The notes beneath the pieces are model-generated. The model searched no databases, was not told the origin of the DNA, and worked only from the letters and a program-made list of their open reading frames with translations. Shown here piece by piece: positions 17,330 to 26,593 of a stretch of DNA of 64,000 nt. Each line of letters begins with the position of its first letter. The stretch's first letter is position 1. The stretch comes from JAJRXR01 sp041402005 (lineage in GTDB: Bacteria > Planctomycetota > Phycisphaerae > Phycisphaerales > UBA1924). The stretch covers positions 248,001 through 312,000 of the forward strand of contig JAWKTB010000005.1 of assembly GCA_041402005.1 (NCBI GenBank), in the 5' to 3' direction. The position numbers were made by a program, and so were the translations under genes.

Positions 17330-17656
17330 ATGTTCACGTCTGGCGCGACGCTCGGGCTGCTGCCCAACCTTGGGCCGTGGGAATACCTGATCTTCGGGGC
17401 GGTGCTGCTGCTGCTGTTCGGGCGACGCCTGCCGGAAGTGGGGCGGAGCCTGGGACAGGGGATCGTGCAGTTCAAGAAGGGGCTGCGCGACATCGAGGAC
17501 GAGGTGGACAAGGCCAGCCGCGAGGATCGTCGCCCGGCCCAGTTCGATTCCGCGAGGCCCCCCGTGAACTCGGCGGGCCAGGACGCCCGCGTCAGCCGGA
17601 GCGAGCCGGTGGAATCGAGCGTCGGTGAGGGCGGCGCCCGGCCGGCGGAGTCGTAG
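17330..17656 (+). CDS. tatA: Twin-arginine translocase subunit TatA/TatE
   Basis: A 108-residue TatA-type protein of the pore for folded-protein export. It has a short periplasmic start, one membrane helix (WEYLIFGAVLLLLFG), the hinge RRLPEVGRSLGQGI, an amphipathic helix (VQFKKGLRDIEDEVD) and a long polar tail. The start is set at ATG 17330, with GAGAGGA about 8 bases upstream; the frame is open far upstream but without TatA features. No tatC is nearby, as is common in planctomycetes. It lies between folD and tRNA-Met. Confidence 0.93.
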   Translation: MFTSGATLGLLPNLGPWEYLIFGAVLLLLFGRRLPEVGRSLGQGIVQFKKGLRDIEDEVDKASREDRRPAQFDSARPPVNSAGQDARVSRSEPVESSVGEGGARPAES

Positions 17657-17679
17657 GGGCTACGATCGCCCCCATCGCG

Positions 17680-17753
17680 GGCGAGGTAGCTCAGCTGGCT
17701 AGAGCGGAGGATTCATAACCCTCAGGTCGGGAGTTCGAGTCTCCCCCTCGCCA
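17680..17753 (+). tRNA. tRNA-Met (CAU), elongator type
   Basis: A 74-base cloverleaf. The acceptor arms GGCGAGG and CCTCGCC pair fully; D arm GCTC/GAGC; anticodon loop TTCATAA with CAT at 17714-17716; T arm GGGAG/CTCCC around TTCGAGT. The paired first acceptor base pair argues against initiator tRNA, and the arm sequence (GGATTCATAACCC) is typical of elongator Met rather than Ile2. CCA is not encoded (the sequence continues ACTT). Confidence 0.95.
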
Positions 17754-17767
17754 CTTGGCAGATTTCA

Positions 17768-17797
17768 CCCCCGCGGCCGGCCCGGCGCGGGGGTTTT
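17768..17797 (+). terminator. Rho-independent terminator after tRNA-Met
   Basis: Eight-base-pair GC stem (CCCCCGCG at 17768-17775 with CGCGGGGG at 17786-17793), a 10-base loop and TTTT directly after, 14 bases past the tRNA end. Confidence 0.8.
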
Positions 17798-17905
17798 CGT
17801 TTGCGGCAATATGCTTCCCGGGCGGGCGTTGGGCCCGATGAATGAACGCTGGGGCCGCGCCCGCGGTGCGCGGGGAGGGCCCCAAGGCGGTGATCGGAGG
17901 GCGTC

Positions 17906-18925
17906 ATGGGCGCGAAGCAGGCTGTCGTGATCCTGGGAGTCGTGGTCACGGTCGGTGGTGGCGGCGTGCTGGCGTTCCAGCTCGGGCGCAGTGAGCCCAA
18001 GCCGGCCGCCGACCCCGTCGTCACGCAAGCTCCGATTCAGGCGCCCCCGCCCGCCCCGCCCAGGGCGTTCCGGGACGACGATCGGGACCGTGAGCGCGGC
18101 GGCTTCGCCGACTGGGGCGGGGGCCCCCCCGGTGGCGACTGGTCACGGTTCGACGCCGATGGGGACGGTCAGCTCAGCGACGCGGAGCGCGAGAAGATGC
18201 GCGAGACCATGCGGGCCGAATGGGAAGCCCGGATGGACAAGAACGGCGACGGGATCGTCACAGACGAGGAACGCGAAGCGGCCCGGCGTGAATGGTTCAT
18301 GAACTCGCCGATGGGCAAGCGCCTGGCCGAGCGTTTTGACACCGACGGGGACGGCGTGCTGGACGACGCGGAGCGTGCCGCGATGGACACGTACCTGAAA
18401 GACCGCGAGCGTGAGCGGCTGCAGCGCGTGATCGACCAGTTCGACCTCGACGGGGACGGGCAGCTCAGCGACGACGAGCGTTTTGTCGCGGACGAGGCCC
18501 GCCGGGCACAGTGGGACCGGGCCCGCCAAGAGTTCACGCAGCAGTTCGACACGGACGGCGATGGGCAGCTCAGCGCCGACGAGCGGGACGCGGCCCGGTC
18601 GAAGATGCGCTCGGCATTCGAACGCCAGCGGTTCCGCGAGCGGTACGACACGGGCGGGGACGGGAAGGTCGACAGCGTCGACCTCGAGAAGTTCCTGCGC
18701 CAGTACCACGAGGGCGCCGAGACCGCCGACGTGAACCGGGACGGCTCGGTCGACGCGATGGACGTGGAGCTGTTCCGCGACCTCATGATCGAGCACGAGA
18801 TCGATGCCGAGGATCTGCCCGACCTGTCGGACTTCCGCGGGTTCGGGCGCCGCCGCGGACCCGGCGGTGGCGGTGGCCGTGGCGGCGATGGTGGCGGCCC
18901 CCCGCCTCCCCCTGGCGGACCGTGA
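17906..18925 (+). CDS. Membrane-anchored EF-hand calcium-binding protein
   Basis: 339 residues. An N-terminal uncleaved signal or anchor (AVVILGVVVTVGGGGVLAF) and a Pro-rich linker are followed by seven EF-hand-type loops: DADGDGQLSDAE, DKNGDGIVTDEE, DTDGDGVLDDAE, DLDGDGQLSDDE, DTDGDGQLSADE, DTGGDGKVDSVD and DVNRDGSVDAMD. The sixth and seventh are degenerate. Between them are acidic/basic helices rich in Glu and Arg. The tail is FGRRRG followed by a Gly/Pro-rich end. It probably binds calcium outside the inner membrane; the ligand role and partners are unknown. It stands alone between tRNA-Met and cls. Confidence 0.85.
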   Translation: MGAKQAVVILGVVVTVGGGGVLAFQLGRSEPKPAADPVVTQAPIQAPPPAPPRAFRDDDRDRERGGFADWGGGPPGGDWSRFDADGDGQLSDAEREKMRETMRAEWEARMDKNGDGIVTDEEREAARREWFMNSPMGKRLAERFDTDGDGVLDDAERAAMDTYLKDRERERLQRVIDQFDLDGDGQLSDDERFVADEARRAQWDRARQEFTQQFDTDGDGQLSADERDAARSKMRSAFERQRFRERYDTGGDGKVDSVDLEKFLRQYHEGAETADVNRDGSVDAMDVELFRDLMIEHEIDAEDLPDLSDFRGFGRRRGPGGGGGRGGDGGGPPPPPGGP

Positions 18926-19014
18926 TACGCTCGCCTCGGTGAGCAGGACCTCTGCGATGAGCCTCGTGGCGCCTCGGCGAGCGCGCCGTTGTCGCGCCGG
19001 GCGGTGAGTTCGGC

Positions 19015-20475
19015 GTGGACTGGGGCATGCTGATCACGGCGGCGGTCGTCGCGGCGGACTGGATCCTCCGCATCGGGCTGTCGGCTCGCGTCGTCATGGT
19101 CAGACGCTCGACGCAGGCCTCGATCGCCTGGCTCGCGATCATCTTCTTCGCGCCGTTCATCGGGGCGTTCGTCTACCTCCTGATCGGCGAGAACCGGCTC
19201 GGGCGACGCCGGGCGGCGCAGTACGCCCGGCTCACCCAGGGCATGGACGAGCAGGCCGTCGCCCTGTGGAAGCGCGGAGTGGACTGGACGGCCGGCGGAA
19301 AGCGGTTCGACCACGTGGCGAGGCTGTGCACCGCCGAGAGCCATGTGCCGGCCCTGGGCGGGAACACGCTGACGATCATGAGCTCGAGCGAGCAGGTGAT
19401 CCGCTCGATCTGCGCCGACATCGACGCGGCACAGCGACACTGCCATGTCCTCACGTACATCTGGCAGGTCGGGGGGCTCCCCGACGAGGTGGTCAAGGCC
19501 TTGATGAGAGCGGCGGCACGCGGGGTGATGTGCCGCGTCCTCGTCGATGCCCACGGCGCCAAGGACTTCCTGCGGAGCGACCGGGACAACAGGATGCGCA
19601 AGGCGGGGGTCGAGGTGATGGCCGCCCTGCCCGTCGGCGCCCTGCGGATGCTGTTCTCGCGGATGGACCTCCGCAACCACCGGAAGATCGTGGAGATCGA
19701 CGGAGGTGTGGCGTACGTCGGCAGCCAGAACATGACGGATCGGAGCTTCCGGGTGGCGCGGAACCCGAGGGTCGGGCCATGGATCGACGCGACCGTGCGG
19801 GTCGAGGGGCCCGGGGCGCAGGCGCTCGGCCTGGTCTTCCTGAAGGACTGGCTCCTCGACGCGGGATCAGGGGCGGACGTCGAGGCACACCTGCCGGACC
19901 TCGGCGAGATCAGCGGAGAGAGCGGGGCGGCGGTGCAGGTTCTTGCGACGGGGCCCGGGACGACGACGCCCGGGATGATGCCGCGGGCGATCCTGGAGCT
20001 GATCTACGCGGCCCGGGAGGAGTTGATCCTGACGACGCCCTACTTCGTGCCGGGGGACGCGATGCTGATCGCGCTGGAGTCTGCGGCGCAGCGCGGCGTG
20101 GAGGTGTCGGTGATCGTGCCGCGGAAGCTGGACACGCCCCTGGTCCATCGGGCGAGCAACGCGAACCTCGAGCAGTTGCTGGAAACGGGCGTACGGATCT
20201 ACCGGCACGGGCGCGGACTGCTGCACGCCAAGACGATCACGGTGGACCGGGAGCTGGGTATGGTGGGTTCGGCGAACCTGGACATGCGCAGCTTCTGGCT
20301 CAACTTCGAAGTCGCCATGATGATCTACGACACCGACACCGCCAGCCAGCTGCGGATGCTCCAGCGCGAGTACATGGAGGAGTCCGAGCAGGTGTTCGCA
20401 GACGAGTGGCGCCAGCGCGGGTTTGGGACGAGGCTCGTGGAGAACGGGGCGCGGCTGCTCAGCCCGCTGCTCTAG
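19015..20475 (+). CDS. cls: Cardiolipin synthase (phospholipase D family)
   Basis: 486 residues, the usual bacterial Cls length. Two N-terminal membrane helices (WGMLITAAVVAADWILRIG and IAWLAIIFFAPFIGAFVYLLIG) lead to two PLD catalytic motifs: NHRKIVEIDG with GSQNMTDRS near residue 220, and HAKTITVDRELGMVGSANLD near residue 403. Both HxK(x)4D patterns are intact. Cls condenses phosphatidylglycerol (or PG with PE) into cardiolipin. The start is GTG at 19015, with a possible GTG at 19003. The stop codon overlaps that of the convergent hydrolase gene at CTAG. Confidence 0.95.
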   Translation: MDWGMLITAAVVAADWILRIGLSARVVMVRRSTQASIAWLAIIFFAPFIGAFVYLLIGENRLGRRRAAQYARLTQGMDEQAVALWKRGVDWTAGGKRFDHVARLCTAESHVPALGGNTLTIMSSSEQVIRSICADIDAAQRHCHVLTYIWQVGGLPDEVVKALMRAAARGVMCRVLVDAHGAKDFLRSDRDNRMRKAGVEVMAALPVGALRMLFSRMDLRNHRKIVEIDGGVAYVGSQNMTDRSFRVARNPRVGPWIDATVRVEGPGAQALGLVFLKDWLLDAGSGADVEAHLPDLGEISGESGAAVQVLATGPGTTTPGMMPRAILELIYAAREELILTTPYFVPGDAMLIALESAAQRGVEVSVIVPRKLDTPLVHRASNANLEQLLETGVRIYRHGRGLLHAKTITVDRELGMVGSANLDMRSFWLNFEVAMMIYDTDTASQLRMLQREYMEESEQVFADEWRQRGFGTRLVENGARLLSPLL

Positions 20476-21416
20476 GCCGCGTCGGTCTCGCTGTCGCGCA
20501 GGCTGGGCGGGACCCAGAGGGCGCCCGCCGGGGCGTCGATGACCCGCGCCGCGTCGTCGCCGGCGGCGGCAAGGAGGCGGGCCATCGGCTCGGCCGCCTT
20601 CTCCTCGGAGAGCTCGAACGTCGAATGGTGGACGGGCAGGAGACTCCGCGCGCCCATGCGCGTGAACATGGCCCAGACCTGCTCGGGCGTCGCGTGCTTG
20701 TGCTCCCAGGGGTCGTAGGCGCCGATGGAGAACACCGCCAGGTCCATGTCCTCGAGGTGGTCGAAGGCGGCGGTCAGGGCGGTGTCGCCCGAGACGAAGA
20801 CGCGGGCGGCGTCGGCGGTCAGGGCGTAGGCGTTGCACCCCCGGTTGCGGTCGATGACCGCGCGGGCGCCCCAGTGCTTGGTGGGCAGGGCGGCGACGTT
20901 GACTGTCCCGAAGTCGTCCGCTTGTCCGTAGTCGAGTTCGACGACATTCGCGAAGCCCCGCGGGATCAGCCTGCGGCAGCCTCTCGCCGTCACGACGGTC
21001 GTCTTGTCTGAGGCGAGGGCCTTGAGCGTCGGCCGGTCGAGATGGTCGAAATGGGCATGCGTGACCAGGAGCAGGTCGACGGGCGGGAGAAGGTCGGGCG
21101 TGACGGGCGCTGGGACAGCCCGGTGCGGGCCGAAAGTGAAGGGGCCGATCTTCGGGCCGACGCGGTGGGAAAAGACGGGATCGACGGCGATGGTCATCCC
21201 GTCGAGGCGGAGGAGCGCGGAGGCATGCCCGAGCCAGGCGGCGGCGAGGGGGTCGTGCTCGTGCAGGCCGCGTAGGTCGGCGACGTCGCCGACCGGGATC
21301 GGGAGCGTCGGTCGCGCGACCGACTCGGCGAGCACGCGGGGGTAGCGACGCAGCCCCGAGCGAGTGATGGCGGCGGTGCGGGTGGCCTTCTTCCTGACGG
21401 GCTCGCGTCGGTCCAT
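20472..21416 (-). CDS. Metallo-beta-lactamase-fold hydrolase (NAPE-PLD/UlaG-like)
   Basis: 314 residues with a complete metal site: THAHFDHLD (His120, His122, Asp124, His125), KHWG, VSGDTA and the final PVHHSTFELS. The spacing and AAWLGHASALLRLDGMTIAVDPVF resemble N-acyl-phosphatidylethanolamine phospholipase D-like and UlaG-like hydrolases, not class B beta-lactamases or RNase Z. Its tail-to-tail neighbour is cardiolipin synthase, so a phospholipid substrate is tempting but unproven. A basic N-terminus of ~30 residues precedes the fold. No signal peptide. Confidence 0.87.
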   Translation of the reverse strand: MDRREPVRKKATRTAAITRSGLRRYPRVLAESVARPTLPIPVGDVADLRGLHEHDPLAAAWLGHASALLRLDGMTIAVDPVFSHRVGPKIGPFTFGPHRAVPAPVTPDLLPPVDLLLVTHAHFDHLDRPTLKALASDKTTVVTARGCRRLIPRGFANVVELDYGQADDFGTVNVAALPTKHWGARAVIDRNRGCNAYALTADAARVFVSGDTALTAAFDHLEDMDLAVFSIGAYDPWEHKHATPEQVWAMFTRMGARSLLPVHHSTFELSEEKAAEPMARLLAAAGDDAARVIDAPAGALWVPPSLRDSETDAA

Positions 21417-21444
21417 CGCTCTGATTGTTGGGACCCGAGCCGGC

Positions 21445-23574
21445 TCAGGGACAGCCCGACCCGAAGACGGTCAGGAACTCGATCACGTCGGAGAAATCGA
21501 AGACACCCGCAGGGTCGGCCAGGTCGGCGGCGGGGTCCATCCCCGAGAAGGCGACCAGGAACGCGAGGACATCAGAGAAATCGAGCGAGCCGAAGGGCTC
21601 GGCCAGGTCGGCGGCGCAGGTCGGCAGCGGGTCGTAGACGAGGTCGATCGTCGAGACGAGCGACGACCCCGACGGGGTCGTGACCTGGAACGAGAGGTGG
21701 TCCGTGCCGACGGCGTCCGGGTCGAACTGGAGGACGCGGTAGGGGCCGGAGCCGCCGAGCACGCTGGCCTGGGCGGGGGAGGCGGTCACGCTCCAGGTTG
21801 CGTCGCCCAACTCGTCGGTGAAGGTCGAGGGCAGCTCGATGATGCGGGTCGAGCCGGGGGCGATGTGCCTCGAGTACGCGTAGGAGATCGGCGTGGAGGC
21901 GTCTGGAGACCCCGTCGTCGCGATGTCGAGGGTGATCGGAGCGGTGCGGTAGACGACGCCGTCCGTGTACTCGACCTCGGCGTAGAGGGTGGCGTCGTCC
22001 GCCCCGAGTAGACGCCCGTGAACCGAGAGCGTGCCCGGGGTGTTTCTGGCCGCGACGACGCGGTTGTTGTGCAGGAGGCGGACCTGGGCGACCGGGGCGC
22101 CCGAGGCGGAGACGCTGAAGTCGAAGCGGGTCGCGTAGTCGCCCGTGGTGGCGGAGGCGGACATGGAGGCGTCATGGGGGAGGTTGTCGACCACGAGGTC
22201 AGCCACGAGGCTCCCGACAGTGCGGATGGGGGTGTCCTCGTAGGCGACGACGTTGACCTGGTTGTGACCCTCGCAGAGGTTGGTGGTATCGACGAAGAAG
22301 GCGTTGCCCGGGGTGGTGGTGTCGGCGAGGACGCCGTTGATGAGCAGGTCGAACGAGGCGATTCCCGCGGTGGGGTGGGTGGTCGTCGCCATCGGGGAGA
22401 GGACGACGAGGCCCGAGACGGGATCGCTGGTGAGCTCGGGGACACTCACAACGGGGATGTGGGCCCAGGGACGTGTCAGCGGATCGCCGTACAGGAGGCC
22501 CTCGAAGGGGTAGTAGAAGAGAGAGCGGAAGGAGGCTTCGCCGAGCGAGAGGCCCGCGCGGTAGGTGGCGTGCATACTCGCGCGAGGGAACTTGCCGACC
22601 TGGTTGCAGGGCTCCTCGACGGTGCCGTGCGAACCGGACGCGCCCTTGCGGATCCAGAGGGAGATCTTGGACTGCTGGCCGGAGCCGAAGGTCGCGGCGA
22701 AGCTGGTGAGGTGGTCGCAGAAAGCGCCCGGGACGAGGGTGAGGTCGGCCTGGAAGGGGTTTTCGTTGGCGAAGCCCGACATGACGCCGAGGCAGTCGTG
22801 GTGGCCGATGGGAAGGGCGCCGGCGAGGATCTGGCCCGTGCCGCCGACCTCGGCGAGCCGGGAGACGGCGCTGGAGTACTGGCCCGAGCGGACGTTGCGG
22901 GCCGGGTCGGCGGTGTTGTTCATGAAGTAGAACGTGCCGTCGGGGAAGGTCCCGTCGGCGGCGGCGGAGCGGTCGATGAGGGCGAGCAGCTCGCCGACGG
23001 AGTTGCCGCGCTCCCCGGTGTACCCGAGCATGAACGCGAGGTAATAGCGGCGGGCGAAACTGGACTCGCTGGGCTGGCCGCTGGCGTAGAGGGTCTCGCT
23101 GTCGAAGGCGACTGGGTCGACGGCGCCGGTGGCATAGCGGTTCGGCCAGGTGCGGGTGAGGCCCCCGCCCAGGATCTCATTGGAGACGAAGGCGCTGGTG
23201 TAGGCCGCCGTCATCGAGAAGTTCTGGATCGGACCCACGCAGACGTCGGCGACCAGATCCGGGGCCGAAATCCGGTAGTCCGTATCCGGCATGATGAGGA
23301 CGATGTCGGCGTGGTCCTCGAGGGAGCGGGCCGCGACCTCGCCCAGGAGGGCGGGGAGGTTGAGCTGGGCGAAGGCGGCGTAGTCGGTGGCGTCGGGGTC
23401 CATGTAGAGGACGTTTGTCGACGGGACACCCCGGACGGCGAGGTAGTGGTTGGTGAGCCAGAGGGCCTCGGGGCTCGTCGGGTCGGCGATGATCAGCACG
23501 TTCTCGGGGCCACCTCCCCCCAGGGCGGGGGAGCACGCGAGGAGCGGGAGCAGCAGCGCGGCACGGCGGCGCAT
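21445..23574 (-). CDS. Secreted TIGR03790-like protein with GC-type dockerin tail
   Basis: 709 residues. The signal peptide (MRRRAALLLPLLACSPALG) is followed by ENVLIIADPTSPEALWLTNHYLAVRGVPSTNVLY, the opening I associate with planctomycete TIGR03790-type proteins of unknown function. A long middle (to ~residue 390, ending FYYPFEGLLYGDPLTRPWA) is followed by Ig-like beta regions. The C-terminus holds two dockerin-like repeats, DLAEPFGSLDFSDVLAFLVAF and DLADPAGVFDFSDVIEFLTVF, ending GSGCP. Such tails are used by Phycisphaerales for surface or envelope attachment, by a mechanism not established. It is monocistronic, with 168 bases to the divergent speA. Confidence 0.8.
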   Translation of the reverse strand: MRRRAALLLPLLACSPALGGGGPENVLIIADPTSPEALWLTNHYLAVRGVPSTNVLYMDPDATDYAAFAQLNLPALLGEVAARSLEDHADIVLIMPDTDYRISAPDLVADVCVGPIQNFSMTAAYTSAFVSNEILGGGLTRTWPNRYATGAVDPVAFDSETLYASGQPSESSFARRYYLAFMLGYTGERGNSVGELLALIDRSAAADGTFPDGTFYFMNNTADPARNVRSGQYSSAVSRLAEVGGTGQILAGALPIGHHDCLGVMSGFANENPFQADLTLVPGAFCDHLTSFAATFGSGQQSKISLWIRKGASGSHGTVEEPCNQVGKFPRASMHATYRAGLSLGEASFRSLFYYPFEGLLYGDPLTRPWAHIPVVSVPELTSDPVSGLVVLSPMATTTHPTAGIASFDLLINGVLADTTTPGNAFFVDTTNLCEGHNQVNVVAYEDTPIRTVGSLVADLVVDNLPHDASMSASATTGDYATRFDFSVSASGAPVAQVRLLHNNRVVAARNTPGTLSVHGRLLGADDATLYAEVEYTDGVVYRTAPITLDIATTGSPDASTPISYAYSRHIAPGSTRIIELPSTFTDELGDATWSVTASPAQASVLGGSGPYRVLQFDPDAVGTDHLSFQVTTPSGSSLVSTIDLVYDPLPTCAADLAEPFGSLDFSDVLAFLVAFSGMDPAADLADPAGVFDFSDVIEFLTVFGSGCP

Positions 23575-23742
23575 CGGGAAAAACCTCCCATGAGACCGAG
23601 GGTCGGGGCGAAGCGCCCTTCTCTCCCTTACACGCTACACCCTGGTCGGGAGGTCGGGCAAGGAATCTCGGACGATCGGGGCGGTATCCACCGGGGCGGG
23701 TGTGATCGGACCGCACGAACGGGGTGGCTAGAGTTCTCACCT

Positions 23743-25698
23743 ATGTCAACCACCAGTCAGAGCACACGGGCGGCAGAAGCCGCGCCCCCCTGGAGCATCG
23801 CAGACGCGGCGGAGCTCTATCGCGTCGATGCGTGGGGGGGGGGATGGTTTCGGGTCAACGACGCCGGGCACATGTGCGCGGTGTGCGCCGGGCTCGAGGT
23901 CGACCTTGTCGAGGTCGTCGAGGGCCTGCGGGCGCGCGGCGTCGGGACGCCTGTGCTACTCCGCCTCACCGACATCCTTGACGGCAGACTCCGTCAGCTC
24001 CGCGACGCGTTCGCGAACGCGATGCGCGAGAACGGGTACCGGGGCGCTTACCGGGGCGTCTACCCGATCAAGGTGAACCAGCAGCACCACGTCGTGAGCG
24101 AGGTCGCGGAAGTTGGACGCCAGCTCGGGTTCGGGCTGGAGGCCGGCTCCAAGCCCGAACTGCTCGCGGTGGTCGCCATGACGTCGGGCGACGACGGGCA
24201 GCTCATCATCTGCAACGGCTTCAAGGACGAGCGCTACATCGACATGGCGGTCCTCGCCAAGAAGCTGGGACGGTCGATCGTGCCGGTCGTCGAGAACCTC
24301 GACGAGCTCCGCCTGATCCTCCAGTCCGGCGAGCGTTACGGCGTCCGCCCCGACATCGGCGTGCGCGTCAAGCTGAGCGCGACGGGCGCCGGCCGCTGGA
24401 AGGACTCCGCGGGCACGCGGTCCAAGTTCGGGCTGTTCGTGAGCGAGGCGATGGAGGTAATCGACATGCTGCGTGAGCGCGGCATGCTCGACTGCCTCAA
24501 GCTGCTGCACTGCCACGTCGGGAGCCAGATCCAGGACATCGGACGCATCAAGGACTCGGTGACGGAGCTGGCGCACATCTACGTGGAGATGTCCCGCCTG
24601 GGCGCCGGGCTCGAGATGATCGACGTCGGTGGCGGCCTCGGCGTCGATTATCGGGGCGAGCAGGTCAACGACGAGTCGTCGATGAACTACACGCTCGAGG
24701 AGTTCGCGTCCGACATGGTGTACCGCATCACCGCGACGTGCGACGAGGCGGGCGTCGAGCACCCGTCGATCGTGACCGAGTGCGGGCGCGCGATGGTGGC
24801 GTACTCGAGCGTGCTCATCTTCGACATCCTCGGCGCCACGGGCCCCGAGCGGGCCGAGCGCGCGGGCAACGGGGCGGACGAGACGCCCCGGGACGACGAC
24901 CCGCAGCCGATCCGCGACCTGCGCGGCGCCCTGTCGATGGCGACCGGCGCCCGCCTGGACGAGTGCTACCACGACGCGAAGAAGGCGCTGGCGGACGCGA
25001 CGAGTTCGTTCCGCCTCGGGTACATGACGTTGGAGGAACGGGCGCTGGCCGAGCGGCTGTACTGGCGGGTCTGCCGTCGCCTCCGTGAATCGATGCGGGG
25101 GGACGAGGAGTACGCCGAGGAGCTGGCAGAACTCGATGCCGGGCTGGCGGAGGTCTACTTCGCGAACTTCTCGCTCTTCCAGTCGCTGCCCGACTCGTGG
25201 GCGATCGACCAGCTCTTCCCGATCATGCCGATCCACCGTCTGGACGAGAAGCCGACGCGCAAGGCGATCATCGGGGACCTGACGTGCGACTCGGATGGGC
25301 GGATCGACCGGTTCGTCGCGATCGACGGGCCGACCGGCGTCCTCGACGTCCACGAACTCAAGAGCGACCCCTACTACATGGGAGCGTTCCTGGTCGGGGC
25401 GTACCAGGAGACCCTCGGCGACCTGCACAACCTGTTCGGGGACGCCCACGCGGTGCACCTGCGGGTCGTCGATGGGAAGTGGAGCATCGGGGAGATCGTC
25501 CGGGGCGACACCTCCTCGGAGGTGCTCACGTACCTCCAGCACAACCCCGAGGCCTTCCAGAGCCAGATGGCCAAGGACTGCGACCGGGCGGTGCGCACGG
25601 AGCGGATGACCCCCGGCGAGGCGGGCGCGCTCATGAAGTTCTACGAGAGCAGCCTCAGCGGGTACACCTACTTCGAACGCGCCGGCGGCGAGGGCTGA
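23743..25698 (+). CDS. speA: Biosynthetic arginine decarboxylase SpeA
   Basis: 651 residues, a PLP-dependent group IV decarboxylase converting arginine to agmatine. The PLP lysine is in YRGVYPIKVNQQ; further markers are LGFGLEAGSKPEL, LHCHVGSQ, IDVGGGLGVDY, CGRAMVAYSSVL and LTCDSDGRID. The start at 23743 (MSTTSQSTRAAEAAPPW) is chosen because the frame upstream runs antisense through the neighbouring gene without SpeA similarity. An insert near residues 370-400 (GPERAERAGNGADETPRDDD) is Gly/Asp-rich. The stop is one base from the agmatinase start, forming a speAB operon. Confidence 0.96.
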   Translation: MSTTSQSTRAAEAAPPWSIADAAELYRVDAWGGGWFRVNDAGHMCAVCAGLEVDLVEVVEGLRARGVGTPVLLRLTDILDGRLRQLRDAFANAMRENGYRGAYRGVYPIKVNQQHHVVSEVAEVGRQLGFGLEAGSKPELLAVVAMTSGDDGQLIICNGFKDERYIDMAVLAKKLGRSIVPVVENLDELRLILQSGERYGVRPDIGVRVKLSATGAGRWKDSAGTRSKFGLFVSEAMEVIDMLRERGMLDCLKLLHCHVGSQIQDIGRIKDSVTELAHIYVEMSRLGAGLEMIDVGGGLGVDYRGEQVNDESSMNYTLEEFASDMVYRITATCDEAGVEHPSIVTECGRAMVAYSSVLIFDILGATGPERAERAGNGADETPRDDDPQPIRDLRGALSMATGARLDECYHDAKKALADATSSFRLGYMTLEERALAERLYWRVCRRLRESMRGDEEYAEELAELDAGLAEVYFANFSLFQSLPDSWAIDQLFPIMPIHRLDEKPTRKAIIGDLTCDSDGRIDRFVAIDGPTGVLDVHELKSDPYYMGAFLVGAYQETLGDLHNLFGDAHAVHLRVVDGKWSIGEIVRGDTSSEVLTYLQHNPEAFQSQMAKDCDRAVRTERMTPGEAGALMKFYESSLSGYTYFERAGGEG

Positions 25699-25699
25699 C

Positions 25700-26593
25700 A
25701 TGGCTGGCCTCTTCAACGCGGACGAACTGCGTCGCGGCGGCGCCTTCATGGGCTACACCTCGGCGGGCTTCCGCCCCGAGGCGCCCATCGCGGCGGTCAT
25801 CCCCGTCCCCTACGACCGGACCAGCACCTGGCAAAAGGGCGCAGACCAAGGGCCGCGTGCCCTGATCGAGGCCTCGGCCGCGGTCGAGGAGTACGACATC
25901 CAGACCCAGACCAACCCGGTTCGCCAAGGAATCGCGACACTGACCGACGTCGTCTGCGACCAGGGCCCCGAGCAGCTCGCGGAGCTCGTCCAGGAGCGGG
26001 TCGGGCGGGTGATGGACGCGGGGGTCATGCCCCTGGTCCTGGGCGGGGAGCACTCGGTGACGATCGGGGCGGTCCGCGCCGCCGCGGAGCGATCGGAGGA
26101 CCTGACCGTCCTTCAGATCGACGCGCACACGGACCTGCGCGAGGAGTACGAAGGGTCGCCCTGCAACCACGCGTGCGTCATGGCGCGGGCACGCGAGGTC
26201 GCCAAGATCGTGCAGGTGGGCATCCGGGCGATCGACGCCGGCGAGCTCGAGGGCATGGACCGGAGCCGCGTGTTCTGGGCGCACGAGATCGTCGATGCGC
26301 CCGACGAGTCATGGATGGACGGCGTGTGCGCCCTGCTGACTCGCAACGTCTATATCACGATCGACGTGGACGGGCTCGACCCGAGCGTCATGGCGGCGAC
26401 CGGGACGCCCGAGCCGGGCGGCCTGACCTGGGGGCAGGTCAACCGGTTGCTCGCCAAGGTGTGCGCTCGCTCTCGGGTGGTCGGGGCGGACGTCGTCGAG
26501 CTGTGCCCCCGCCCGAGTCTGCACGCGTGCGACTTCCTCGCGGCGAAGCTGGCCTACCGGGTCGTCGCGATGGCCCGCGCCGCGCTGAGCTAG
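25700..26593 (+). CDS. speB: Agmatinase SpeB (ureohydrolase)
   Basis: A 297-residue arginase-family enzyme. The dimanganese-site motifs are all present: GGEHSVTIG, QIDAHTDLR, SPCNHACVM (usual YSHGT-type segment) and ITIDVDGLDPS. Given its position directly after speA, it should hydrolyse agmatine to putrescine and urea, completing the two-step route to putrescine. No urease is visible to use the urea. The stop overlaps the stop of the convergent galE gene (shared CTAG). Confidence 0.93.
   Translation: MAGLFNADELRRGGAFMGYTSAGFRPEAPIAAVIPVPYDRTSTWQKGADQGPRALIEASAAVEEYDIQTQTNPVRQGIATLTDVVCDQGPEQLAELVQERVGRVMDAGVMPLVLGGEHSVTIGAVRAAAERSEDLTVLQIDAHTDLREEYEGSPCNHACVMARAREVAKIVQVGIRAIDAGELEGMDRSRVFWAHEIVDAPDESWMDGVCALLTRNVYITIDVDGLDPSVMAATGTPEPGGLTWGQVNRLLAKVCARSRVVGADVVELCPRPSLHACDFLAAKLAYRVVAMARAALS

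Noticed and set aside
17691..17885. Minus-strand frame with GGDSNSRPEGYESSALAS
   Set aside because: This is the well-known false peptide read antisense through a tRNA gene (tRNA-Met here). A similar plus-strand frame (31318-31512, RIRTCDRDDYESPALPLSYG) crosses tRNA-Ile2.
22018..23742. 575 extra N-terminal codons in frame with speA
   Set aside because: They run antisense through the TIGR03790-like gene and do not resemble arginine decarboxylase; SpeA begins at 23743.
23956..25749. Minus-strand frame of 597 codons
   Set aside because: Antisense to speA; rich in Arg, Val and Asp without motifs.
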